A DNA stretch of 64,000 nt from Phenylobacterium sp. Root1290 (GTDB taxonomy: Bacteria > Pseudomonadota > Alphaproteobacteria > Caulobacterales > Caulobacteraceae), in the NCBI RefSeq assembly GCF_001425305.1, contig NZ_LMEE01000001.1:446646-510645 (forward strand). The letters run 5' to 3'. Both the position numbers and the translations under genes were made by a program. Below are positions 17,350-27,489 of the stretch, piece by piece (position 1 is the first letter of the stretch; every line of letters begins with the position of its first letter). Below the pieces are notes generated by a model that had not been told where the DNA came from, searched no databases, and saw only the letters and a program-made list of their open reading frames with translations.

Positions 17350-18348
17350 CTAGAGCCAACGCGGAATCGGGAAGCCGCGCTCCTTGAGGAACGCCGGATT
17401 GAAGATCTTGCTCTGATAGCGCGAGCCCTGGTCGCACAGGATGGTCACGATGGTGTGGCCGGGGCCCAGATCCTTGGCCATCCGGATGGCGCCGGCGACG
17501 TTGATGCCGGTCGAGCCCCCCATCACCAGGCCCTCGTGCTCGACCATGTCGAAGATCACGTTCAGCATCTCGACGTCGTCGATGCGGTAGGGATGGTCGA
17601 CGCTCAGCCCCTCCAGGTTGGCGGTGATCCGACCCTGGCCGATGCCCTCGCTGATCGAGGTCCCGTCCGACTTCAGTTCCCCATCGGCGTACCAGGAGTA
17701 AAGCGCTGCGCCGTGCGGGTCGGCCAGGCCGATCTTAATGTTCGGATTGCGGGCCCGGAGCCCCTCAGCGACCCCGGCCAGCGTGCCGCCGGAGCCGACG
17801 GCGCAGATGAAGCCATCGACCTTGCCGTCGGTCTGCGCCCAGATTTCCGGCGCGGTCGTTTCGACGTGCGCCTGACGGTTGGCGACATTGTCGAACTGGT
17901 TGGCCCAGATCGCGCCGGCCGGCTCCTTGGCGTTCAGTTCCTCGGCCAGGCGCCCCGAGTAGCGGACATAGTTGTCGGGGTTGGAGTAGGGGACGGCGTC
18001 AACCTCGACCAACTCGGCGCCGAGCAGGCGGATGGCGTCCTTCTTCTCCTGGCTCTGGGTGCGCGGAATGACGATCGTCGTCCGGTAGCCGCTGGCTGCG
18101 CCGACCATGGCCAGGCCGATGCCCGTGTTGCCGGCCGTGCCCTCGACGATGCGCCCGCCGGGCCGCAGCAGGCCGCGCCGCTCGGCGTCGCGCACAATGT
18201 ACAGCGCGGCGCGGTCCTTCACGGACGCTCCGGGGTTCATGAACTCGGCCTTGCCGAGAATTTCGCATCCGGTCGCCTCGCTCGCGCGGCGAAGGCGGAT
18301 CAGCGGAGTGTTTCCAATGGCGTCGAGGACGCTGCTAGCGACGGTCAT
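17350..18348 (-). CDS. cysK: cysteine synthase A (O-acetylserine sulfhydrylase)
   Basis: A 332-residue fold-type II PLP enzyme making cysteine from O-acetylserine and sulfide. The PLP lysine is K44 in NPGASVKDRAA; EGTAGNTGIGLA is the substrate loop (Asn and Thr contacting PLP), and VGSGGTLAGVAEG binds the phosphate. The C-terminal DQGSRYQSKIFNPAFLKERG marks the longer form common in alphaproteobacteria. The sulfurtransferase follows immediately on the same strand. Cystathionine beta-synthase is a related alternative, but no regulatory CBS-type extension is present. Confidence 0.94.
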   Translation of the reverse strand: MTVASSVLDAIGNTPLIRLRRASEATGCEILGKAEFMNPGASVKDRAALYIVRDAERRGLLRPGGRIVEGTAGNTGIGLAMVGAASGYRTTIVIPRTQSQEKKDAIRLLGAELVEVDAVPYSNPDNYVRYSGRLAEELNAKEPAGAIWANQFDNVANRQAHVETTAPEIWAQTDGKVDGFICAVGSGGTLAGVAEGLRARNPNIKIGLADPHGAALYSWYADGELKSDGTSISEGIGQGRITANLEGLSVDHPYRIDDVEMLNVIFDMVEHEGLVMGGSTGINVAGAIRMAKDLGPGHTIVTILCDQGSRYQSKIFNPAFLKERGFPIPRWL

Positions 18349-18390
18349 GGCCGTCTACTTAAGGCTCGTCGCGGTCGAGGAACAGGGGGA

Positions 18391-19647
18391 TCAGGCCTTC
18401 GAGAGACTCAGCTGCACCACATTGGTCCGTTCGGTGCGGAAGCCGGCTTCGCAATAGCTGAGATAGAAGCGCCAGAGCTTGCTGAACCGCTCGTCGAAGC
18501 CCAGGGCCGCGATCCCGTCCCAGGCGCCTTCAAAGCGCTTGCCCCACTCGTCCAGGGTGTCGGCGTAGTCGTGGCCAAAGCGGGTGATGCCCGTCCAGTT
18601 CAGGCCTGCCTGCGTCGTCTCGCTCTTCAGCCTGGCCTCGGATGGCAGCATGCCGCCCGGGAAGATGTACTTCTGGATGAAGTCGGCCCGCCGACGGTAC
18701 GCGTCGAAGATCTCGTCGCGGATGGTGATGATCTGCAGTCCCGCCCGCCCGCCGGGCGCCAGCACCTGTTGAATCTTGCTGAAGTAGGTCGGCCAGTAGC
18801 GCTCGCCGACCGCCTCGAACATCTCGATCGACGCCACGCGGTCGAAGCTCCCTTGGACATCGCGATAGTCGATCATGCGGATCTCCGCGCGCTCGGTCAG
18901 CCCCTGTTCGAAGATGCGTTTCTTGGCGAAGTCGAACTGTTCCTGGGAGATCGTTATGCCGGTCACCTTGGCGCCGACCTCCTTGGCCGCGAACTCGGCG
19001 AACCCGCCCCAGCCGCAGCCGATTTCCAGCACCGAGTGATTTGGCCCCAGCTCCATGCCTTGCGCCAGAGAGCGGTACTTGTTGGTCTGAGCTTCTTCCA
19101 GCGGTTGGCGCGGTCGTTCATAGCGCGCCGAAGAGTAGGTCATCGTCCGGTCCAGCCATTGGGAATAGAAAGCGTTCCCAAGGTCGTAGTGCGCGTGGAT
19201 GTTCTTGCGCGATCCTTTGCGGGTGTTGGCGTGCAGGTTGTGTCCGATGAAGTTCACCGCACGCACCAGCGGATTGCCGAGGAAGAACCGGGCGAGGCGA
19301 TCGAAGTTCATGCTGACCGCGCAGAGCACCGCCGACAGGTCGGGGGTGTCCCACTCGCCGGCCATGTACCCCTCGGCGAAGCCGATGTCGCCGGCGGCCA
19401 ACACGCGGCGCATGAACCTGAAGTCGTGAATGACGATGCGTCCATCGACGCCCGGATCGCCCCCCTTGATCCGCAATTCGCCGCCGGAAGGGGTGACAAA
19501 GGTCAACGAGCCGGCCCGCCAGTTGAGAGCGAGTAATCGGGCTGCAAAGCGGAATGCGGCAGGCGATCCGGCCAATGCCGGAAGCTTGCCGAAGGCCCGT
19601 GGTGAAGCAGCCAGGGCCGCCAGCGATGGTTCATGCGCCAAGCTCAT
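18391..19647 (-). CDS. cfa: cyclopropane-fatty-acyl-phospholipid synthase
   Basis: A 418-residue membrane-associated methyltransferase converting cis-unsaturated acyl chains of phospholipids into cyclopropane chains with SAM. The N-terminal lipid-binding part (about 1-120) is followed by a class I methyltransferase domain with VLEIGCGWGGFAEFAA, ITISQEQFDFAKKRI, and the family motif HYDLGNAFYSQWLD upstream of it; SIEMFEAVGERYW and GGMLPSEARL complete the signature. ATG 19647 is preceded by CGAGGG. It ends 42 bases before cysK but a shared transcript is uncertain. The gene is divergent from kdsA across 187 bases in which I see no clear promoter. Confidence 0.95.
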   Translation of the reverse strand: MSLAHEPSLAALAASPRAFGKLPALAGSPAAFRFAARLLALNWRAGSLTFVTPSGGELRIKGGDPGVDGRIVIHDFRFMRRVLAAGDIGFAEGYMAGEWDTPDLSAVLCAVSMNFDRLARFFLGNPLVRAVNFIGHNLHANTRKGSRKNIHAHYDLGNAFYSQWLDRTMTYSSARYERPRQPLEEAQTNKYRSLAQGMELGPNHSVLEIGCGWGGFAEFAAKEVGAKVTGITISQEQFDFAKKRIFEQGLTERAEIRMIDYRDVQGSFDRVASIEMFEAVGERYWPTYFSKIQQVLAPGGRAGLQIITIRDEIFDAYRRRADFIQKYIFPGGMLPSEARLKSETTQAGLNWTGITRFGHDYADTLDEWGKRFEGAWDGIAALGFDERFSKLWRFYLSYCEAGFRTERTNVVQLSLSKA

Positions 19648-19834
19648 GGTCGCAACCCTCGATTTTTCACGCTTGTCACACTGCATTTGGGATTGAAGAG
19701 AATCAACTCCAGTACGCAGGCCACACGCCGCCGGATGCTCAAGGTTCACGTTTTCGCGCTTGTGAAGCGGGCGCACGCGCGCCACTTAGGCCCAGGCGCG
19801 ACACGCCGCGCGATGACCCAAATCCGAGATTATC

Positions 19835-20686
<852 letters not shown>

Positions 20687-20702
20687 GATTAGGCTCTGAT
20701 CC

Positions 20703-22157
20703 ATGGACCTTGCGGCCCTTCAGAAAATCCTCTCGGCCCTGTCGGGCGCCCGCATTGTTTGCGTCGGCGACCTCATGGTGGACCGGTTCGTCTATGGCGA
20801 CGTGACACGCGTCTCGCCCGAAGCCCCGATCCCGGTGCTCGCCCGCAAGCGTGAACTGGTCATGCTGGGCGCTGCGGGCAATGTGGCGCGCAATGCGGCG
20901 GCGCTGGGCGGTGAAGTCTGCCTGGTCGGGATGATCGGCGGCGACCCTGAAGGCGTGGAAGCGCTGCGCCTGATCAAGGCGGAGGAGGGTGTCGAGGGCT
21001 TCGTCGTCACCGACGCAGCGCGGCCCACCACCCTGAAGACCCGCTTCGTGTCAGGCGGCCAGCAACTGCTGCGGGTCGATATGGAGACCAGCGGGCCGGC
21101 CGCGGGCGATGTCGAACAGCGGCTCGTCCGCACTGTTCGCGACGTCGCCAATGGGGCGGGAGTCATCCTGCTGTCCGACTACGGCAAGGGCGTCGTCACC
21201 GCGGCGGTGATCGAGGCATGTCGTGCGTCGGGCGCGCTGATGATCGTCGATTCCAAGGCCCGGTCGTTCGCGCGATACGGGGCGGTGGACATCGTCAAGC
21301 CGAACGCCGCTGAGCTGGCCCACGCGACCGACCTGCCCACCCAGACAGACGGCGAGATAGAGGCGGCGCTCGGTCACGCCCTGACGCTCTGCGAGGCCAA
21401 GGCGATCCTCGTCACCCGGGCGGCGAAGGGTATTTCGCTGGCCGTACGCGGCGAGGCGGTCAGGCATTTCCCGGGCGTCCCGCGCGAGGTGTTCGACGCG
21501 TCTGGGGCCGGCGACACAACCCTGGCCGCGCTGGGCGTGGCCTTGGCCGCCAAGGTCGACGTGGCGGACGCCATCGAATTTGCGATGCTCGCCTCGGGCG
21601 TCGCGGTCGGCAAGGCGGGCACGGCCGTCGTGACCCCGGAAGAAATGATCGAGGCCTCGATCACGGCGCACATGGCCCCGGCCGAGGCCAAGATCGCCAC
21701 GCCGCAGCGAATGGCGGACGAGATTGCTCGTTGGCGCGCCAAGGGCCTGAAGGTCGGCTTCACCAACGGCTGCTTCGACATTCTGCACCGCGGCCATGTC
21801 GCCTACCTCACGCAGGCCCGCGCCTGGTGCGATCGCCTGATCGTGGGGGTCAATTCCGACCGTTCCGTGCGTGAGCTGAAAGGCGAGGGACGCCCGGTGA
21901 ACGACCTGGAGAGCCGCGCCATGGTTCTGGCGGGATTGGGCTCTGTCGATCTTGTCGCGCCGTTCGACGAGGACACGCCGATCGAGCTGATCGAGGCCGC
22001 CCGGCCCGACGTGCTGATCAAAGGCGCCGATTACGCCGAGAGCGAGGTGGTCGGGGGGGACTTTGTGAAGTCATATGGGGGCGAGGTCCGGTTGGCCCAG
22101 CTCGTGGATGGATATTCCACGACCGCAGCCATCGCCCGGATGCAGGAGAAGGCATGA
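20703..22157 (+). CDS. hldE: bifunctional heptose-7-phosphate kinase / heptose-1-phosphate adenylyltransferase
   Basis: A 484-residue fusion. Residues 1 to about 325 are a ribokinase-fold sugar kinase (GDLMVDRFVYGDVTRVSPEAPIPV near the start, catalytic DASGAGDTTLAA). From about residue 345 a cytidylyltransferase-type domain follows with FTNGCFDILHRGHVAYL, where HRGH is the nucleotide-transfer motif. Together they turn heptose-7-phosphate into ADP-D,D-heptose, apart from the intervening phosphatase GmhB, which is not in the window, nor is the isomerase GmhA. The stop overlaps hldD by 4 bases. Confidence 0.97.
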   Translation: MDLAALQKILSALSGARIVCVGDLMVDRFVYGDVTRVSPEAPIPVLARKRELVMLGAAGNVARNAAALGGEVCLVGMIGGDPEGVEALRLIKAEEGVEGFVVTDAARPTTLKTRFVSGGQQLLRVDMETSGPAAGDVEQRLVRTVRDVANGAGVILLSDYGKGVVTAAVIEACRASGALMIVDSKARSFARYGAVDIVKPNAAELAHATDLPTQTDGEIEAALGHALTLCEAKAILVTRAAKGISLAVRGEAVRHFPGVPREVFDASGAGDTTLAALGVALAAKVDVADAIEFAMLASGVAVGKAGTAVVTPEEMIEASITAHMAPAEAKIATPQRMADEIARWRAKGLKVGFTNGCFDILHRGHVAYLTQARAWCDRLIVGVNSDRSVRELKGEGRPVNDLESRAMVLAGLGSVDLVAPFDEDTPIELIEAARPDVLIKGADYAESEVVGGDFVKSYGGEVRLAQLVDGYSTTAAIARMQEKA

Positions 22158-23152
22158 GCCGTCGCATCATCTTCGTCACCGGCGGAGCCGGCTTCATCGG
22201 CTCCAACATCGTGGCAAAGCTTGCCGAGGATCCGGGCCTGGACGTCGTGGTTTGCGACCGGCTGCGCGAAGCCGAGTTGGGCAAGTGGCGGAACATAGCC
22301 AAGCACCCGATCGGTGACTTCGTGGCGCCTGAGGCGATGTTCGAGTGGCTGGAGAAGCGCTGGCGCGACATCGAGCTGGTCGTGCACATGGGCGCGGTGT
22401 CATCGACGACCGAGCCGGACGCCGACAAGATCATCCACTCGAACTTCACTCTGTCGAGGGACCTGTTCCGTTGGTGCGCCGATCACCAGCGTCGGTTCGT
22501 CTATGCGTCGTCGGCCGCGACCTACGGTGACTCCGTCGACTTCCGCGACCACGACGACCTGGAGTCGCTGGCGGCCCTGAGGCCGCTGAACACCTATGGC
22601 TGGTCGAAGGCGCTGTTCGACCTCTTCGCAGCCCGGCAGGCGGCCCGCGACTATGCTCCGCCTCAATGGGTGGGCCTGAAGTTCTTCAACGTCTACGGGC
22701 CGAACGAAGAGCATAAGCACTCGATGAAGTCGGTGGCCTCGCAGATCTGGCCAAAGGTCCGGGACGGTCACTCCGTTCAGCTCTTCAAGTCCTATCGAGA
22801 AGGCGTACCGGACGGCGGCCAGACCCGCGACTTCGTCTATGTCCGCGACGTCGCCGATGTTGTGGGCTGGCTGGCCAAGAACGAGCAGGTCAACGGCGTC
22901 TACAACCTCGGTTCGGGCAAGGCCCGGACCTTCGAGGATCTCGCGCGCGCCGTCTTCACGGCGGCGGGACGCGAACCGGAGATCGAATACACACCGATGC
23001 CGCCGGCGATCCGGGACAAGTACCAGTACTTCACCCAGGCCGACATGGAACGCCTGCAGGCCGCCGGCTACAATCAGCCGATGACCAGTCTGGAGGACGG
23101 CGTGACGGACTACGTGAAGCGCTATCTGTCCCAGCCAGATCCCTACCGCTAG
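22154..23152 (+). CDS. hldD: ADP-L-glycero-D-manno-heptose 6-epimerase
   Basis: A 332-residue extended SDR that converts ADP-D,D-heptose into the L,D epimer used for LPS core. The NADP-binding motif is TGGAGFIGSN, the substrate region HMGAVSSTTEPDADK is diagnostic for HldD, and the catalytic Tyr-Lys pair is in NTYGWSKALFD. The C-terminal half has FNVYGPNEEHKHSM and QTRDFVYVRDVADV. ATGA overlap with hldE shows coupling. The next gene, a DUF3089 protein, starts 12 bases later, so the operon continues. Confidence 0.97.
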   Translation: MSRRIIFVTGGAGFIGSNIVAKLAEDPGLDVVVCDRLREAELGKWRNIAKHPIGDFVAPEAMFEWLEKRWRDIELVVHMGAVSSTTEPDADKIIHSNFTLSRDLFRWCADHQRRFVYASSAATYGDSVDFRDHDDLESLAALRPLNTYGWSKALFDLFAARQAARDYAPPQWVGLKFFNVYGPNEEHKHSMKSVASQIWPKVRDGHSVQLFKSYREGVPDGGQTRDFVYVRDVADVVGWLAKNEQVNGVYNLGSGKARTFEDLARAVFTAAGREPEIEYTPMPPAIRDKYQYFTQADMERLQAAGYNQPMTSLEDGVTDYVKRYLSQPDPYR

Positions 23153-23164
23153 GCTAAGGGGAGC

Positions 23165-24289
23165 ATGGCCGACCGTCCGAAGGGTTTTCGGCGACTGGTG
23201 ACCGCCGCGATCGTGCTGGTCGCTCTGGTGCTGACGGCCGCCGCCTATGTCTGGCGCGACGATATCCTGCGCACGCGGCTTGATCCCAAAGAGCCCTTCC
23301 AGACCTATGACCCGCCGCCGGCCCCCGATTATGCCGAGCGCGCCGCCTGGGCGCTGATGCCCAAGGCCCCCGAGACCCCCACGGCTGACGAGCCGCCGGC
23401 CGACGTCTTCTTCGTTGGGCCGACCACGTTCGACGGCGGCCGGCACTGGAACGCGCCGATAGACGACCCCAGAGCCGACCGACTGTTCCGGGAGGTGATG
23501 GCGCCGAACTACGCCGGCCCGTTCGTCCGGGTCGGCCGAATCTTCGCTCCGCGCTATCGGCAGGCCAGCCTCTACACGCTGATGACCCTGCGAGATGACG
23601 CCAAGGAGGCGCGTCGGTTCGCCTACGGCGATGTGGCCGCGGCGTTTCGCTACTATGTGGCTCACTACAACTTCGATCGGCCGTTCGTGATCGTGGGGGT
23701 GGAGCAGGGCGGCACCCTCGCCAGCCGCCTGATCGCCGAAGAGATCGCGCCGAACCCCGCTCTGCGGTCCCGCATCGCCGCGGCCTACCTGATTCAGACG
23801 GCCGTCCCTTCCGACCGGCCGCCATTGCCGCCCTGCATGGCGCCGAAACAGACTGGATGTCTGGCCGCGTGGATTTCGGTCTATGACGGCGAGCCGGAGC
23901 GCGCCCAGGCGCTGCTCGATCGCTCCCTGGTCTGGGGTGACGCCGGACAACTCGTCAATCTCGCCGGTCGCACGCCGGTCTGTTTCAATCCCCTGTTTGG
24001 AGCCGTCGTGGACGCAGAGGCGCCTGCGCGGCTCAACCTGGGCGCCACCAACGCCACCGGCCTGGAGTGGGGCGCACGTCCGGCGTTCCTGGCGCGGCAG
24101 GTGGGCGCGCAGTGCGAAAACGGGGTCCTTCGGGTCACACGGCCCAAGTCGCCTTCGCTGAAACCCTCAGGATCCTGGACCGAGCGTCGGCGGGCGCCTG
24201 GCTACAACCCGTTCTTCGCCGACCTGGAGGCCGATGCATCCGCACGGGTCTCCACCCTGACCGGTCAACCTTCCACTGCGGTGAATTGA
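23165..24289 (+). CDS. DUF3089 family alpha/beta-hydrolase-like protein lacking the catalytic serine
   Basis: A 374-residue protein with an N-terminal signal anchor (about residues 10-28). DUF3089 features are ADVFFVGPTTFDGGRHWNAPIDD, RIFAPRYRQASLYT and AFRYYVAHYNFDRPFVIVG. Where family members usually have a GHSQG nucleophile elbow, this protein has GVEQGG, with Val for His and Glu for Ser. It should therefore be catalytically dead or use other chemistry. It is the last gene of the kdsA-hldE-hldD block, suggesting an envelope or LPS-related role at the periplasmic side, which is inference. Six cysteines in the second half (for example CMAPKQTGC) could form disulfides. Confidence 0.85.
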   Translation: MADRPKGFRRLVTAAIVLVALVLTAAAYVWRDDILRTRLDPKEPFQTYDPPPAPDYAERAAWALMPKAPETPTADEPPADVFFVGPTTFDGGRHWNAPIDDPRADRLFREVMAPNYAGPFVRVGRIFAPRYRQASLYTLMTLRDDAKEARRFAYGDVAAAFRYYVAHYNFDRPFVIVGVEQGGTLASRLIAEEIAPNPALRSRIAAAYLIQTAVPSDRPPLPPCMAPKQTGCLAAWISVYDGEPERAQALLDRSLVWGDAGQLVNLAGRTPVCFNPLFGAVVDAEAPARLNLGATNATGLEWGARPAFLARQVGAQCENGVLRVTRPKSPSLKPSGSWTERRRAPGYNPFFADLEADASARVSTLTGQPSTAVN

Positions 24290-24345
24290 CCGACGGCGCA
24301 CCAAAGGACCATCGTGACGGCCGGCGCAGCGCAGGGGACCGTCAG

Positions 24346-25341
24346 ATGGACAACCGCCAGATCGTTCTTGAGCAGATCCCGCAAGGCAAGCTGACGCCTG
24401 AACACTTCCGCCTGCAGACCGCGGCCATCCCGGTAGCGGGCGACGGCGAGGTGCTCGTACGCACACGTTACATCTCTCTCGATGCCGCCAACCGGGCCTG
24501 GATGCAGGGCGCGACGTATCGCTCGGCGCTGGCTGCTGGCGACGTCATGGCCGGCGGAGCGGTGGCCGAGGTGGTCGAGAGCAAGGCCGCGGGTCTCAAA
24601 ACCGGAGACCTGGTGTTCGCCGACACGGGGTGGCAGGACTATGCGGCGGTGCCCGGCAAGGGGCTCTCGCCGCTGCCCGACCTCGAGCCGCTGACCCACC
24701 TGATCAGCGTCTACGGCGTGGCCGGCTTCACGGCCTATTTCGGCTTGATGGAGTGCGGACGGCCGCAGGCGGGCGAGACGGTCGTCGTGTCAGCCGCCGC
24801 CGGTTCAGTCGGTTCGATCGTCGGCCAGTTGGCCAAGATCAAGGGCTGCAAGGTGGTCGGCATCGCCGGCGGCGCCGAGAAGTGCGCCTGGCTGGTCGAC
24901 GAGCTCGGGTTCGACGCGGCGATCGATTACAAGGCGGGCGATGTCCGCCGGGCCCTGCGGGCGGCCTGTCCAGACGGCGTCGACATCTATTTCGACAATG
25001 TGGGCGGCGATATCTTCGAAGCCGCGCTCTTCAACATGAATAACTTCGGCCGTATCGCCTGCTGCGGAGCGGTCTCGCAGTACGATGGCGCGGCGCCTAC
25101 GCATGGGCCGCGCGGGGTTCCGGGGCTTATCGTCACCAAGCGGCTCAACGTGCGCGGCTTCATCGTTTCCGACTTCTACGACCGTCAGGACATCGCCCTG
25201 GGCGAGCTTCAGGCGTGGGTCGCGAGCGGCGCTCTCAAGGTCCAGGAGGACGTCATTGAGGGGCTGGAGAACACGCCGGCGGCCCTGGTCGGGCTGCTGG
25301 CCGGCGAGAACCGCGGCAAGCGGATGGTGAAAGTCAGCTAG
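24346..25341 (+). CDS. NADP-dependent medium-chain oxidoreductase (CurA/leukotriene B4 12-hydroxydehydrogenase-like)
   Basis: A 331-residue zinc-independent MDR protein. The start PxGKLTPEHFRLQ is typical of the prostaglandin-reductase/CurA group, the cofactor motif is SAAAGSVGSIVGQLAKIKGCKVVGIAGG, and FDNVGGDIFEAAL and GRIACCGAVSQYD follow in order. Such enzymes reduce the C=C bond of alpha,beta-unsaturated ketones or aldehydes. ATG 24346 is supported by CAGGGGA upstream and by alignment to the family start. Its TAG stop shares four bases (CTAG) with the convergent recG stop. Confidence 0.92.
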   Translation: MDNRQIVLEQIPQGKLTPEHFRLQTAAIPVAGDGEVLVRTRYISLDAANRAWMQGATYRSALAAGDVMAGGAVAEVVESKAAGLKTGDLVFADTGWQDYAAVPGKGLSPLPDLEPLTHLISVYGVAGFTAYFGLMECGRPQAGETVVVSAAAGSVGSIVGQLAKIKGCKVVGIAGGAEKCAWLVDELGFDAAIDYKAGDVRRALRAACPDGVDIYFDNVGGDIFEAALFNMNNFGRIACCGAVSQYDGAAPTHGPRGVPGLIVTKRLNVRGFIVSDFYDRQDIALGELQAWVASGALKVQEDVIEGLENTPAALVGLLAGENRGKRMVKVS

Positions 25342-27413
25342 CCGGCGTTCTTCAGCGGCGAGGCCGGCCGCCAGTCGAACAATTCCTGAAGCACGCGCAG
25401 GGCCTGCCCGCGCGGCGACACCAGATCCGGGTCGCGGTCCGTAATCATGCGGGCGTCGTCCCCTGCCGCTGCAATCAGGTCGCGATGGGCGATGGGATCG
25501 GCGAAGACATAGGCCGGGAAGCCGGACTGGCGCAGGCCAAGCGCGTCGCCGCCCCCGCGCAGCTCGAGGTCGGTCTCGGCGATCTGGAAGCCGTCATCGG
25601 TCCGCCGCAGGATGTCGAGCCGCTTCTGCGCCGTCTCCGAGAGTGGCGGGTCGTACAGGAGTACGCAGGCGCTCTCGCGCGAGCCGCGCCCGACCCGCCC
25701 GCGCAGCTGATGGAGCTGCGCCAAGCCGAAGCGTTCCGCCTGCTCGATGACCATGATGGTGGCGTTGGGCACGTTCACGCCGACCTCGACGACCGTCGTG
25801 GCGACCAAGAGGCTGATCTTGCCATCGGCGAAGTCGGCCATGACGGCGTCCTTCTCCGGCCCCGACATCTTGCCGTGAACCAGCCCGACGCCTGGTCCGA
25901 TGCGCTGACGAAGCTCCTCGGCGCGCTTTTCGGCCGCCTTGAGATCGATCAGCTCGGACTCCGAGACCAGCGGGCAGATCCAGAACGCCTGCGCGCCCTG
26001 CGCGATGACGTCCCTCAGGCGAGCCTCGACCTCGGGCAGACGGTTCATCGGCACGGCTCGGGTCGCCACGGGCGTCCGGCCCGGCGGCTTCTCGTCGATC
26101 CGCGAGACATCCAGGTCGCCATAGACCGTCAGTTCGAGCGTGCGCGGAATCGGCGTCGCCGACATCGCGATCAGGTGCACCGCCTCGCCCTTGGCCTGCA
26201 GGCGCTGGCGCTCGGCTACGCCGAACCGGTGCTGCTCGTCGACCACCGCAAGCTGTAGGTTCTGGAAGGCGACGTCGTCCTGGAACAAGGCGTGGGTGCC
26301 GACAGCCACCTGGACGGCGCCTGAGGCGAGGGCGCGCAGTTTCTCCGCCCGTCCGAGGCCCTTGTCGCGGCCCGTGAGCAGCACTGCGGCGACGCCATGC
26401 TCGGACAGCGGGCCCGACAGCGTCTCGAAGTGTTGCCGTGCGAGAATTTCCGTCGGCGCCATCAGGGCGCTTTGCCCGCCGGAAGCCGCGACATCGGCCG
26501 TGGCGAGCATGGCGACCACGGTCTTGCCGGAGCCGACGTCGCCCTGGATCAGGCGGCTCATCCGCTCGCCGGCGGCCAGGTCGCGCCGGATGTCGGCCAA
26601 GGCCCGCTCCTGCGCGCCGGTGAGCGTGTAGGGGAGGTCGGCGCGCACCTTCTCGGCCAGATCCGATGCGGCGATGCTGGCGGCCGGGGCTGCACGGCGA
26701 TCGGCCTTGCGCTGGGCCATGGCCAGCTGATGGGCCAGGAGTTCGTCATAGGCGAGCCGGCGCGCGTGCGGCGTCTGCGGCGCAAGATCCATCTCGGACT
26801 GCGGCGCGTGCAGGAGCTCCATCGCCTCACGCCAGGTCGGGAAACGCTCGCGGGCCAGCCAGGCTGGGTCCTGCCATTCCGGCAGGTCCGGCATACGTCC
26901 CAGCGCCTCCGTCGCAAACTTGCGCACGGTGCGGGCCGGCAGTCCGGCGGTCGCCGGGTAGACGGCTTCGAAGACTGGAATGTCCTCGGCGCGGTCAACC
27001 GGCACGATATAGTCCGGGTGAGCGATCTGCAGGTTGAGGCCGAACCGTTCCACCTTGCCGCTGACCAGCCGCTTGGAACCCAACGGGTGCTTGGCCTCCA
27101 GCTGGCCGCCGAAGCTGCCGAAGAACACGAGGCTCAGGACGCCGGTCCCGTCGTAGGTCTCCACCCGCCAGGGCTGCTGGGGGCTGCGCGGCCGCTTGTA
27201 AGCGTCGATCTGCACCTCGAAGATCTGCACCGCGCCTTCGATCGCGGTGGCGACCGTCGCGTGATCCCTTCGGATGACGGAGTGCGGCTTCAGGAACGCG
27301 ACGTCGCGCACGATCGGCCCCGCCAGTTTCTCCAGCAGGGGGGCAACGCGTGCTCCTACGCCCTTCAGAGAGTCGATGGGGGCGTAGAGCGGGAAGAGAA
27401 TCTCGGGCCGCAT
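25338..27413 (-). CDS. recG: ATP-dependent DNA helicase RecG
   Basis: A 691-residue branch-migration helicase for stalled forks and recombination intermediates. The N-terminal wedge (OB) domain is followed by SF2 motifs: LTGAQERALADI (Q-motif region), Walker A GDVGSGKTVV, DEQHRFGV as motif II, and SATPIPRTL as motif III; the C-terminal part shows VVEVGVNVPNATIMV and QLHQLRGRVGRG, then the TRG region with GGGDALGLRQSGFP. The start at ATG 27413 aligns with other RecG proteins near the SLKGVGARVA motif; a frame from 27470 would overlap the region upstream of the divergent lipoprotein. Confidence 0.96.
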   Translation of the reverse strand: MRPEILFPLYAPIDSLKGVGARVAPLLEKLAGPIVRDVAFLKPHSVIRRDHATVATAIEGAVQIFEVQIDAYKRPRSPQQPWRVETYDGTGVLSLVFFGSFGGQLEAKHPLGSKRLVSGKVERFGLNLQIAHPDYIVPVDRAEDIPVFEAVYPATAGLPARTVRKFATEALGRMPDLPEWQDPAWLARERFPTWREAMELLHAPQSEMDLAPQTPHARRLAYDELLAHQLAMAQRKADRRAAPAASIAASDLAEKVRADLPYTLTGAQERALADIRRDLAAGERMSRLIQGDVGSGKTVVAMLATADVAASGGQSALMAPTEILARQHFETLSGPLSEHGVAAVLLTGRDKGLGRAEKLRALASGAVQVAVGTHALFQDDVAFQNLQLAVVDEQHRFGVAERQRLQAKGEAVHLIAMSATPIPRTLELTVYGDLDVSRIDEKPPGRTPVATRAVPMNRLPEVEARLRDVIAQGAQAFWICPLVSESELIDLKAAEKRAEELRQRIGPGVGLVHGKMSGPEKDAVMADFADGKISLLVATTVVEVGVNVPNATIMVIEQAERFGLAQLHQLRGRVGRGSRESACVLLYDPPLSETAQKRLDILRRTDDGFQIAETDLELRGGGDALGLRQSGFPAYVFADPIAHRDLIAAAGDDARMITDRDPDLVSPRGQALRVLQELFDWRPASPLKNAG

Positions 27414-27489
27414 GCCGGGAACATAGCGCGACCATGGACAGGTCGCGGCGCCCATGATGAAGTTCGGCAAAACCCAGGGGGGAAATCAT

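Noticed and set aside
17455..19536. A 693-codon rightward frame opposite cysK and cfa
   Set aside because: It is fully antisense to two strongly recognised enzymes and has no ribosome site or motif.
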